Positions 40,473-55,697 of a stretch of DNA of 64,000 bases are shown in pieces. Both the position numbers and the translations under genes were made by a program. The DNA is taken from the NCBI GenBank assembly GCA_038501195.1, contig JBBPUQ010000006.1:3410001-3474000 (forward strand), written 5' to 3'. A model generated the notes under the pieces. The model searched no databases. It was given only the letters and a program-made list of their open reading frames with translations, and had not been told where the DNA came from. This stretch comes from Nemania diffusa (lineage: Eukaryota > Ascomycota > Sordariomycetes > Xylariales > Xylariaceae). Position 1 is the stretch's first letter; every line of letters begins with the position of its first letter.

Positions 40473-40670
40473 TAATATAAATAAATATAAAAATTTTAAA
40501 AAATAAAATTTTAAAAATTACTTTATATATATTTATAATATTAGTTTTATATAAAATTTTTTTATATTAATAAATTAAATAAATAAAAAAAGTTTTTAAA
40601 TTTTTTTTTTTAATTTATATTATATTTTTATAAATTTAAATATAAATATTATTTATAATAAATTTTATTA
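40473..40670 (-). repeat. Right LTR of E2
   Basis: 198 bp, same deletion as its partner at 32796, ends AATAAATTTTATTA immediately before the TTAAT duplication. Confidence 0.8.
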
Positions 40671-41767
40671 TTAATTATAAAAATATTTAATTATATTTAT
40701 TAATTTATAAAAAAATTAATTATTTTTTTATTAATTATAATATAAATTAATAATTTAATAATAATTTTTTATAAATTTTATATAAAAATTATAATATATT
40801 AAAAAAAATTTATATATTTTTTATAATTATAAAGTTTTTTAATTTTTTATTATTTTTATTTTAATTAAATTAAATTAAATATTATTTATATTAATAATAT
40901 ATATTATAATTTTAATTTTTATAATATAAAATTTAAACTTTTTAAAATTTATTTAAAATTTAATAATATATAATTATTTTATTATTAATTATATATATTT
41001 TTTATAATTGTTTGAATTAATTAAATAAATAAAAATATTATTTATATATATATTATAAAAATTATTTAAATAATTAAACAATATATTATTAATATATTTT
41101 ATATTTAAAAAATTTATAATATATATAAAAAGTTATTAAATTTTTTTATTTAAATTTTATATATATTTAATTAAATATTTATTTTATATTTATTTTAATA
41201 AATATATTAATTTTAAAAAGTTATAAAAATAATTTTTTAATTAAAAATAAATTTTTTTTTTTTTTAATTTATTAAATTTTTAATAATTTATATAAAATTT
41301 TAACTTTTTTTTTTATTTTTTTATAAATAATATTAAAAAAACATAAAATATAATATTAAGTTTTATAAATTTTTTATATAAATTATTAATTAAATATTTA
41401 TAAATTATTTTTAATTTATTTAATAATATTTTATATAAAAAAGTATATTAAAAGTTATTAACAGTTTTATTTTTAAAAAAAATTTAGTTTATAATTTATT
41501 TTAAATTAATAAAATAAAAAAAAATTAAAGTTTATTTTATTAAATATATATAATAAATCATAGTATTTTTAAAAAATTATTTTAAAAGCTTTTTTATAAA
41601 GTTTTTTATTTTTTTAATTTTAATAAATTTATTAATTTTATAAATAATAATAATTTATACTTTTTATATAAAATTATTAAATAAAATTAATATATTAAAA
41701 GTAGTTATAATTAAAATTATAATTTGAAATATTTAAATTTAAGTTTAAATTTAAAGTTTAAGTTTAA

Positions 41768-41860
41768 GTTAATTATTAATTAAATTTAAACTTAATTAAA
41801 TTAATTAATTAGCAAACTTAAACTTAACTAAATTAGTTACTTAGTAAATTTAAATTAATT
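41768..41860 (+). repeat. 32-bp tandem units, about three, in repeat T copy 1
   Basis: Units at 41768-41799, 41800-41831 and 41832-41860 carry AAACTTAAACTTAA-type cores. They match the four clearer units of copy 2 with G-to-A and C-to-T changes. Confidence 0.7.
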
Positions 41861-42103
41861 TAAAACTTAAAATAAAAACTATATATAAATTTTATTATAT
41901 ATATAAAAATAATTAAAAAAATAAAACTAAAAATATATTTAAATATATATTATATTAATTTATATTATTTAAATTATTATTGTTTAATTAATTAATTAAA
42001 TTAAGTTAACTATTAATTAAATATTAAAATATTAAATTTATATATATAAATATAAAATTTAGTAAATTAATATAATATAATATTTTTATAATATTTATAG
42101 TTT

Positions 42104-42440
42104 TATATTATTATATTATTATATTATTATAGTATTATATTATTATATTATTATATTATTATATTATTATATTATTATATTATTATATTATTATATTATT
42201 ATATTATTATATTATTATAGTATTATATTATTATATTATTATATTATTATATTATTATATTATTATATTATTATATTATTATATTATTATAATATTATAT
42301 TATTATATTATTATATTATTATATTATTATATTATTATAGTATTATATTATTATATTATTATATTATTATATTATTATATTATTATATTATTATATTATT
42401 ATATTATTATATTATTATATTGTTATATTATTATATTATA
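42104..42440 (+). repeat. 8-bp microsatellite (ATTATTAT)n
   Basis: About 40 copies of ATTATTAT with rare variants, including TATTATAG at positions whose spacing (G at 42132, 42220 and 42340) is a multiple of eight. The homologous tract in copy 2 is only about 100 bases. Confidence 0.9.
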
Positions 42441-43311
42441 AACTTGTGATTTTACTTAGTACTTTTTACTTTTCTTTTTTTTTATAGTAATTTATTTTTA
42501 TTTTTTTTTAAAAAAATCAAGTAAATAAATTACTTTTACTGTTATTTTTATTTGAAATAATAAAGTAATTTATTTAAGTAAATAATATTAAACAAAACTT
42601 AAAAATTTATAATTTAATATAAATATATTAATAATTATATTTATGTTTTAAAAATTAAGTTTTTTAAAAGTTTAATATTTATATAACTTTATAATTATTT
42701 ATAAATTATATTTAAAACTTAGTTTTTAAAATTAAAATTTAAAGCATTAAAATAGTTTTAATAAATTTTAAAAAATAATAATAAATTTAAGCTTATTTTT
42801 AACGTTATAATAATATAAAGTTTATATTTTAAGCTTTAATATTATTTAAATAAATAATTATATTAAGTAAATTAAACAAAATGGTTTAATTATGTTTTTA
42901 AAATTTATTTCATTTGTAATAATTAATTATACTTTTATTATTATAGCTGAAAATATAAACTTTATATTGTTATAAAACTAAAAATAAACTTAGTTTTATT
43001 ATTATTTTGTTATATATTTAATCTTTTTATTTTTTATAAGCTATATTATTTTAAAAAGATTTAAATTTTAATATATTTATTTTAAACTTAATTAAGTTTA
43101 AATTTAATAATTAATAAATTTAAACTTAAATTATAATATATTATAATAATAATATATAATGTTTTATATATAAATAATTAATAGAAAAAAAAATATATAA
43201 AAAATATTAAAATTATAATATAATATTTAATATAAATATAATTTATTATATTATATATTTTATTAAAAAAAAGTTAAAAAGCTATATTTTTAAAACGATT
43301 TAAAAACATAG

Positions 43312-43349
43312 TAGCTTTAAAAAAACGCTGTAGCATTTGTTAAAAGCTA
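43312..43349 (+). repeat. Degraded 17-bp inverted repeat, TGTA loop
   Basis: Arms TAGCTTTAAAAAAACGC and GCATTTGTTAAAAGCTA around TGTA. This is the decayed counterpart of the near-perfect hairpin at 62860-62897. Confidence 0.65.
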
Positions 43350-43355
43350 CTATAA

Positions 43356-43425
43356 TGCTTTAGTTAAAAATTAAACTTAAAACTTTTAACTAAATCTTAA
43401 AGAGTTACTACTATATCACTAAGGT
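43356..43425 (-). pseudogene. Decayed tRNA-like sequence in repeat T copy 1
   Basis: 70-nt counterpart of the better preserved sequence at 62904-62973. On the minus strand it begins ACCTTAGTGATATAGTAGTAA, and the T-arm reads TTAAGTTTAATTTTTAA, so the internal promoter B-box GTTCGATTC has been lost by C-to-T and G-to-A changes. The anticodon arm (TTTAAGATTTAGTTAAA) can still pair five bases. Not functional by appearance. Confidence 0.55.
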
Positions 43426-44577
43426 TTATTATTATTATATATTAAGTTTTTCATTATTATAAAGTTAGTTTTTTTAAATAAAAACTTAAAAAAAAAAAAA
43501 AAAAAAAAAACCACTTTTTATTAAATTTTAATTTTTATATTAAATTAATATTAAAAATAATATTTTAAATAAATAATTATATTATTATAATATTATTATA
43601 AAACTTGTTCTTTTTTAATTTATAAATTATAATAATATTAATTATATTAAAATTTATATATTAATAATATTAAAAAAACTAAGCTTTTAAATATATTAAT
43701 AATATATTAATAATTTAATAAATAATTTATATATATTATAAATATTATTTTTAATAAAAATTAATTTATAAATTTGAATTATTATATATATATAATATAA
43801 AATATTTATTTTATAACTTATTTATTACTTTAATATATATTATAATTTTATAATATAATATTGTTATAACATTTATATTTTAATATTAAATTTATATTTA
43901 AAATTACAATTTAAATTAATTAAATAATAAAAATATTTTATATATTTTTATAATATAATATATTATTATATTATTATAATATTATATTATTATATAATAT
44001 ATTTTTATAATATAATATATTATTACATATGATATTATTATATTATTATATTATATAAAATGTAAATATTATAAATTATTTTATAAATTATATAATATTT
44101 ATTTATTTATTTATTATATTTTTTTAAATTATAACTTTTATAAATTATTTTATTATATAAAAAATTGTTTATTTATTTAAATATATTATATATATAATAA
44201 TAAATATAATTATTAATTTTAAATTAAATTATTATTTTAAAATTTATATTAATTAATATAATAATAATTTATTATTATATTATTAATTTGTTATTATTAA
44301 CAAAAATAATTATATTTAAATTTTCTATTTATTTTTAACTTTATATATATTATATATATATATATTAATTTATTATAAATTAATATATTATAATTAATAT
44401 TATTATTATATTATAATTTATTATTATTTATATAATTTTATTTATAGTAATTTTAAATAAATAATATAAATTTAAAATAATAGTTTTAAGTTTTAATTTT
44501 TAATTTTTAAATTTTTTTTAATTTTATATATATTATATATTATTATACTTTTAAATAAAAAAATAACTAACAATAGT

Positions 44578-47786
<3,209 letters not shown>

Positions 47787-48140
47787 TAACTAAATTTAAA
47801 AATAATTATAGTTTTATATATAATATAAAACTGTTTTTATTAAACAAATTTTATATAATAAATAAATAATTATATATATTTTTTTTAAATAAAAACAATA
47901 TATAATATTAATTTAAAAATAAAAAATAACTATAGTTTTATATATAATATAAAACTATTTTATAAATTAAACTTTATATAATAAATAAAAAAATATATTT
48001 ATTTTTATAATAAAATATATTATATAATATTAATTTAAAAATAAAAAATTAATATAAATTTATAAATATTATTATTATATAATATAAAACTTTTTTATAT
48101 AAAAAATTTAAAATAATAAATTAATAAATTAATTTATATT
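47787..48140 (+). repeat. About 122-bp tandem repeat, 2-3 units
   Basis: Units beginning near 47787, 47911 and 48033 share AATTTAAAAATAAAAAATAA, TATAGTTTTATATATAATAT and TTTATATAATAAATAAA segments at the same spacing. The third unit is diverged. Confidence 0.65.
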
Positions 48141-50063
48141 TATAAATATATATAGTATATAAAACTAATAATTAAATAAAAAATAATTATAATTATTGTT
48201 ATAAAATAAAATAAAATTCAAATATAAAATAAATATATAATTATTAATATATTTTATAATAAATTAATAATAAAAAGAAATTCTTGTTTTATATTTAATT
48301 GAAAAATATAAAAATAATTTTATAATAAATAATTAAATTATAATAAATTAATAATAACTATATTATATATATTTAATATTTATAAATTATAATAATTAAA
48401 CTTTAATATTAATATTTTAATTTATTATTATATTTATAAATATTAATTATTAAAACTTTATTTAGATTATATTTTTTAAAATTAAAATATATTTATTTTA
48501 AATATATTTAATTATTTAAAAAATATATTAAATATAATAATTATATTATTTTATTTTAATTATATAGTTAAAATATAAATATTAACTATTTTTAATATAA
48601 AATATTAAATATTAATAAATATATATAACTTTTTTAATTTATTTTTATATTAAAGTTATATAGAAAAGTATTTTTTTTATATAATAAATTAAATATAATT
48701 TTTTTTTAATAATATAATTTAATTTATATATAATAAAATTTAGTTAATTTATTAATTATATTAATTATAATGTTATAATTTTTAATTATAAAAATTTTAT
48801 ATAGTTTTATTTAACTTTTATATTTTTTTTTATATTATAATTTTATTTTAAAACAAGAAAAAAAATATTTTATATAATAATATTAGTTTTTTTTTTATTT
48901 ATATAATTTTGTTAATATTAATTTTTATATAAATATTTTTAATAGTTTTATAGCTTTTTATATAGCTTTTATTTTTTAAATAATTTTTAATAAAAAAAAT
49001 AAATTATTATTAATTTTTAAATAAGTTTTAAAAATTAATAAAATAAATATAAAACTATTTAATTTAATTAAATTGTTTAATATTTTTATAATTATTTATA
49101 ATATTGTTTTTTTATTTATATAATAATTAGTTTTTTTAAATAAAATATTAAATATATAATAAAATAATATATATATTTATTTAAATTTTTAATAGTTTAA
49201 TATATTTTAATAAATATTTTTTTATATAATACTTTAATTAATTATATATTATTATAAAGTTTTTTAAATAAAAAATTTATATTAAAATTATATATAATAT
49301 AATTAAATAGTTTTTAATATATTAAAATTTAATATTAATATAATATATTTTAAATATTATATATATTTAAAAACTTTAAATATTTAAATATTTAAAAAAA
49401 AATATTTATATTAATTATATATAAAATTAATTGTTTGTTTATTTATATAATATTAATAATAATAACAAAACTTTTTAATTTTTTAAAATATTAAAACATT
49501 AATATTGTTATATTTAATGTTTAATAATAATTTTATAAATTTTTATATATAAAAATATTTAAATTAACAATATAATTTTTAAAGTTTTTATTTTATAAAA
49601 TAATGTATAAGTTTTAATTAATTAATATTAAAAAATAAATGTTTTTATTTTTATATAATTAATATTATTATATTATTTTATTATATAATTATATTTTATA
49701 TATTATTAAAACAAATATATAAATAATTTATATTTTATAATAATAATAAAAATAAAATTAATATATTTTAAATATAAAATTTAATTAATTTAATTAATAT
49801 TAAAATTATTATAATATTTATAATTTTAAAGCTTTTAATAATATTAAATTAAATTATTATATTATTTAAAATTTAATTTATTTATATAAAAAATTTTTTT
49901 ATATAAAAGTTTTAATTTAAACTTTTTTAATAGTTAAATTTTTAATTATATTAATATTTTATATTATATTAATTATTTAAATAACAATTATTTAATATTA
50001 ATATTTAATTTTAAATATATATATATTTTTTTATTATATAATAAAAATATATTAAATTTATAA
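48141..50063. other. AT-rich RIP-degraded block, unassigned
   Basis: About 1.9 kb with no gene, RNA or family match seen. It ends where the family E copy E3 starts. Confidence 0.5.
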
Positions 50064-50283
50064 TATAGTTTATTATAAATAATATTTATATTTAAATGTA
50101 TAAAATTATAATATTAATTAAAAAAAATAAACTTATAAAATTAAATTAAAAAAAAACTTAAAAGCTTTTTTTATTTATTTAATTTATTAATATAAAATAG
50201 TTTTAAATAAAACTAATATTAAAATATATATAAAATAATATTAAAAAATTGATTTTTTAAAACTTTTATATTTAAATATATTA
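50064..50283 (+). repeat. Left LTR of E3
   Basis: About 220 bp; reads TATAGTTTATTATAAATAAT at its start with a two-base loss relative to E1. Otherwise it follows the 226-bp LTR. Confidence 0.7.
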
Positions 50284-53200
50284 AATATTATTATATAAAA
50301 CAAAAAATTGTTATTTTTAATAATTATATATAATATTTTTTATTTTTATTTTTTTAAATTTTTTTAAATTTTTTAAACTTTTTTAATTTAAAAAATTAAA
50401 TGTTTTTTTTAAGTTTAATATTTTTTAATTAATATTTTAATATTATAAAATTATTATTTTAATTAATATTAATTAATTTTATATTTATAGCTTTTTTATT
50501 TAATTTAATAATTAAATTTATTTTTAAATTTATTTATTTAATTTTTTAAAATAATTTTAATTTTAAATAAATTATTTTTTTTATTAAAATTTTATTTATT
50601 ATAAATAAACTTTAATATAAAAATTTTATAATAAAATAAGTTTTTTTTTTATATTAAATAATAAATATATAATAAAAATAATTAAATATATATTAAAAGT
50701 TTTTAAAAAGTTTAATTTATATATTAATTAATTAAAGTTTATTTAATTTTTTATTATAAATATTTTTTAAAAAATTTATTAAATAAATAATAATTATTAT
50801 TAAACTTTAAATAAACTTTATTATTAATTTTAAACATTATTAATTTATTGTTTTATTTATATTATTATAAAATTTAAAACTAGTTTTATATTTTTATAAA
50901 AATATTATTTTATAAAATAAATATTTTTAACTATATTATTTTTTTTAATTTATTTATATTAAAATATTATTTAATTTTAAAAATTAAAAATTAAATATTT
51001 ATTTATATATAAATAATTTAATTAAATTAAAATATATATTATTAAAACTTTATTATAATATAAATAATATATTTATTTAATTTTTTTTTTAAATATATAA
51101 ATATATAATATTAAATAATTATTTTTATAGTTTAGTTTTTTTTTTAATAAATTATTATTTTAAAAATAATATATTATAGTTATAATTAATTTTGTTTTAA
51201 AACTTTTTTATAATTTTTTTTAAAACTATAATATAAATTTTTAATTATAATTAAAAATAATATTATTAAATATTTTTTAAATAATTTATAAAAAATATTT
51301 GATTAATATTATAATTTAATATATAATTATATATATTTTATATTTAAAAATAAACAATATTTATTTAAATATAATATATATTATAATTATTAATATAAAT
51401 TAAAAATTTATTTAAATAGTTTTATTATAAAATTTATAATAATAGTTTTTATTAATTTTATATTTTTTAATTAAATAAATTAACAATTTTTTAAAAGTTT
51501 TTATTTATTTATATTATATATTTTATATTTAATATAAAACTTTAAATATATTTAAATTTTTTTTATTTTAAATATTTTTAATAAAATAATAGTTTATAAA
51601 TATAACTATTAAACTATATAATATTTTTATTATAATTTTTAATTATTTATATATTTATATAATATATATTATTTTTATATTTAAAAAATTATAATATATT
51701 TTTAATTAAAATATAAAATAATTAAAAAATATAATTAAAAATATTTATTTATATAAATAAAATATTAATTAAATTATAATAATATAATATTATATTATTA
51801 TAAATTAATATTTATATTATATTAAAAAAATTTTAACTTTTTTTTTATAAATTTAAAAAATATTAATTTATAATATATTTAATATTTATTAAAATTATTA
51901 TTTATAATTTTGTTTATTTAATATTTTTAATATAATAATTTAAGTTTTTTTAATAATAATTTTATATATTAAATATAATAAAAAAATAAAATATATAAAA
52001 ATTTGCTATTATTTAAATATTACTTTAAAACTTTTAATTAATTTAAAAATTTAAAATTTTAAATAATAATTAATATTTTATTAATTATAAATATATTAAA
52101 AATATTTATTTAAAAGTTTAAAAGTTTTATAAAAAAATATATAATAAACAATTTTTTAAATAATAATAAAACTTTTTTTTATTTAAATAATATAAATATA
52201 TTTTATAAATATTATAAATATTTAATTTTAATAATTAAAAAAATTATAATATTATTAATAAAAATATAACAAAAGTTTTAATATAATATAATAATTTATT
52301 TATAATATTTTAAATTAATTTTAAATTAATAAAAAAATAATATAATATTAATTATTATAATATATTTTTTATTTTAAATTAATAAAATAATTTTAAGTTA
52401 TAATAATAAATAATAATTATTAAATATTAAAATTTTATTTAAAATTTATAAATAAATAATTAAATAAAAACAAATATATTTTTTTTAAATTTAAATTATA
52501 AAAATAAAATAAACAAAAAAAATAACTTATTTATTAATATTATATAATTTTATTTATAAAATTAATTAAAAACAATATTTATTATTTTTTAATTTTAAAT
52601 ATTAAAAAAATATATATATAAATTTAGTTTTATATTTTATTAAATTATTTATTAATAAAATTTATATTTATTTTTTTTTTAAAATATTAATAATATTTTA
52701 GTTTTTTTAAAATTTAAATATTTTTTTTAATAATTATAAAAATTTTTTAGTTATAATATTATTATTTATTTAAATAAATTATTTATTTAAAATTTTAACT
52801 TTTTTTTTTAAAAAACTTTTTAATTTTTAAAATAAAAGTTATTTTTAAAATTTTAAACTTAAGCTTTTTTATTATAGTTTATTTTAATAAAAAAAATATA
52901 TTTAATAATTGTTTATTGATAATAATTTATATTATATTATAACTATTAATAAAACTTATAAAAAAATTTTTATAATATTTTAATATATTAATAAATATTA
53001 ATATATTTTTAATATTTAATATAATATTAAAATTAATTATAATATTAAAATTAATTAAAACTATATTTAATATTATAATTATAACAATAAAAATTATAAT
53101 TAATAATTAATTTATATAATAAATATTAAATAATATTGTTATATTATTTTTTTAATTTAATTTAAATATAAAATTTTTATTTAATAATAAAAGTTTATAA

Positions 53201-53357
53201 ATTATAAATATTTATATTAATAAATTTAATATAAATAATATTTTTTAAATTAAATTAACTTTTTATATATATAAATATATATATAAATATATTTATAAAT
53301 ATATTTAAAAAAAACTTTAAAATTAAATATATTAATAAAAATTATTATATTAATATA

Positions 53358-53583
53358 TAATATAAACAAATATAGAGGTTTTAAAGAATAAGTTTTTAAA
53401 AATTACTTTGTATATATTTATAGCACTAGTTTTATTTAAAACTATTTTATATCAGTAAATTAAATAAGTAAAAAAAGCTTTTAGATTTTTTTTTTTGATT
53501 TAATTTTGCAAATTTAATTTTTTTAATTTATATTATATTTTTACAAACTTAAATATAAATACTATTTATAATAAACTTTACTA
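53358..53583 (-). repeat. Left LTR of E4
   Basis: 226 bp, starts TAATATAAACAAATATAGAG and ends AATAAACTTTACTA. It keeps AGAGGTTTTAAAGAATAAG and a TTTTGCAAATTTAATTT segment. Confidence 0.8.
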
Positions 53584-54454
53584 AATAATATAATAAGTTT
53601 TATAATTATATAACTTTATATTTTTAGTTTTTTTTTTTTACTAGTAAATTATATGCTATTTGTAATATATTGTTTAAAATATTTTGTTTAAATTGAATTT
53701 TTATTATTTAAACGTTTTAATTTTAACATATATGTTACAACAGAGTTTTTTACTTTTTTAAACAATATATATATTTTTAGCGATATGTTATTTTGTTTAG
53801 ATTAAATTTTTATTATTTAAACACAATATCGATTAAATTTAACAAGTTTTTTGCTTTAAATAATCGATTATTATTAAAGTTTTTACAAATTAATACAAAT
53901 TAATACAAAAATTTTTATATTATTTTTATATTTTTATATACTAAAGCAGCTGTATTAACTTTTTTTAACTATATTTAGTTACAGCTAACATTTACAATAT
54001 TTTTAGCTAATAGTTTTTTAAATACTAGTTTATTTTATATTTAAATAATAACAATTATATTAAAATTTTATTATATATAATTAGATTTAGCTTTATTACT
54101 TTTTTTTTATTTTGTTTATATAATTTAAGTTGTTATATATTTATTTTATTAATTAAATAATTTTATAAAGTTTGTTAATTTATATATATATATTTGTTTA
54201 ATTAGCAGTTAGCAACTAAATATTTCTGTAAAACTTACGCTATATTTTGTACTTTTAAAAAGTATTTTAGTTTTACTTTTTTGTTATATTAATATAACTG
54301 TTTAATTATTTCATTTATTTTATTATGCTATCTCGTTGTATTTTGTTATATATATTAAGCAAAAATATAAAAAAACATATTTACAAAAAAAAACAAAAGC
54401 TTTTCTATAATTGAAAAGTTTTATTTGCTTGCTACTATTAAAAATTTTACGCCG

Positions 54455-54640
54455 AAATTAATTAAGTCTGGCGCGATAAAATCCCCGCAGCAGCTCGGTT
54501 TCTGATCACAACCAAAGCTTCGCAGCAATGCTACCCCAATATCTCAAGAACCCCAAAGCGACAGCTTGTCAGAGAGAAAAAACCAAACTGTAGAAATAGC
54601 CATTCAACACCACACGTTTGCACACTTTAAAAAAAACTAA
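54455..54640 (-). other. Patch of unmutated family E sequence
   Basis: About 170-185 bases of ordinary composition (ACAACCAAAGCTTCGCAGCA, for example) inside AT-rich DNA. Read on the minus strand, GTTGTGATCAGAAACCGAGC aligns with GTTATAATTAAAAACTAAAT near 28348 in E1; nearly every difference is C-to-T or G-to-A. It therefore shows the pre-RIP sequence near one end of the element. On the plus strand a frame of about 50 codons is open (DKIPAAARFLITTKASQQ onward) but I do not recognise it. Confidence 0.8.
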
Positions 54641-55470
54641 ATAAATATGTTATTTATATTACAATAAAATCTAAATAGTACATACTTTAACTTAATTAAA
54701 TTATTTATATATAAGCAGTTATTTAGTTTTTAATTTTTAAAACTAAACGATATTTTAATTTAAATAGATTAAAAAAGTAATATTACTAAAAATATCTGTT
54801 TTATAAAATAGCATTTTTATAAAAATGCAGAGCTAGCTATAGATTTTATAGCAATATAAACAAAATATTATTATAATAATAAATATAAATTAATAAAGTT
54901 TAAAATTAGCAATAAAGTTTATTTAAAACTTTATAATAGCTACTATTTGTTTAATAGACTTTTTAAAAAGTATTTATAGCAGCAAACTAAACTATAAAAA
55001 ATTAAATAAAAAGTTAGTTAATTAATATATAAATTAAACTTTTTAAAAACTTTTGATATATATTTAGTTATTTTTATTATATATTTATTATTTAATATAA
55101 AAAAAAAAAACTTGTTTTATTATAAAGTTTTTGTGCTAAAGTTTATTTATAACAAATAAAATTTTAACAAAAAAAATAATTTGTTTAAAATTAAAATTAT
55201 TTTAAAAAATTAAATAAACAAGTTTAAAAATAAATTTAACTATTTAATTAAATAAAAAAGTTATAAATATAAAAATAACTAGTAACAATTAAAGTAGCAA
55301 TTTTGCAATATTAAAATATTAATTAAAAAATATTAGATTTAAAAAAAACAATATTTAACTTTTTAAATCAAAAAAGCTTAAAAGATTTAAAAACATTTAA
55401 AAAAACAAAATTAATAAATATTATATATAGTTGTTAAAAATAACGATTTTTTTTTTTATATAGCAGTATT

Positions 55471-55697
55471 TAATATAAACAAATATAAAAGTTTTAAAAA
55501 ATAAGTTTTTAAAAACTACTTTATATATATTTATAGTATTAGTTCTATTTAAATTTACTTTATATTAATAAATTAAATAAATAAAAAAAGCTTTTAAGTT
55601 TTTTTTTTTTAATTTAATTTTATAAATTTACTTTTTTTAATTTATATTATACTTTTATAAACTTAAATATAAATACTATTTATAATAAACTTTATTA
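55471..55697 (-). repeat. Right LTR of E4
   Basis: 227 bp, starts TAATATAAACAAATATAAAA and ends ATAAACTTTATTA before the second ATATA. Confidence 0.8.

Larger units (their letters stand above)
32796..40670 (-). mobile_element. LTR retrotransposon family E, full-length copy E2
   Basis: LTRs at 32796-32994 (199 bp) and 40473-40670 (198 bp) share a short internal deletion relative to the 226-bp LTRs, so both derive from one insertion event. The flanks are TTAAT at 32791-32795 and 40671-40675, a perfect 5-bp duplication. The interior is the reverse complement of E1 and is even more A/T-rich. It has no coding frames. Nested in a family P fragment. Confidence 0.82.
31680..41705 (+). mobile_element. 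Family P fragment, split by a family E element
   Basis: 31680-32795 aligns with about 17264-18605 of the large P copy, and 40671-41705 continues with about 18600-19650, so the fragment was continuous before E2 inserted. No LTR of its own is present. At its right end it stops abruptly where the repeat with 32-bp tandem units begins (41706). Differences from the other copy are mainly transitions and small deletions. Confidence 0.6.
41706..44577 (+). repeat. Large repeat T, copy 1
   Basis: About 2.9 kb aligning in direct orientation with 61409-64000. In order it holds 32-bp tandem units (41768-41860), an 8-bp microsatellite (42104-42440), a long stretch with little RIP damage, a hairpin (43312-43349), a tRNA-like sequence (43356-43425) and a poly-A run near 43488. 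The two copies are more alike than the E or P copies. Its class is unknown; it may extend beyond 44577, where the second copy leaves the window. Confidence 0.7.
53358..55697 (-). mobile_element. Internally deleted family E copy E4 (2.3 kb)
   Basis: LTRs at 53358-53583 (226 bp) and 55471-55697 (227 bp) with ATATA duplicated on both sides (53353-53357 and 55698-55702). The host copy E3 is otherwise continuous across the site when compared with E1. Internal sequence consists of the two ends of the family only. 53584-54640 matches the reverse complement of about 28200-29281, and 54641-55470 that of about 21400-22235, so some 6 kb carrying the coding region is missing. RIP damage is lighter than in its host, consistent with a younger insertion. 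It contains an unmutated patch at 54455-54640. Confidence 0.83.

Noticed and set aside
41768..41860. CRISPR-like array, because of regularly spaced short repeats
   Set aside because: The units are contiguous 32-bp tandem repeats without unique spacers, in a eukaryotic genome.
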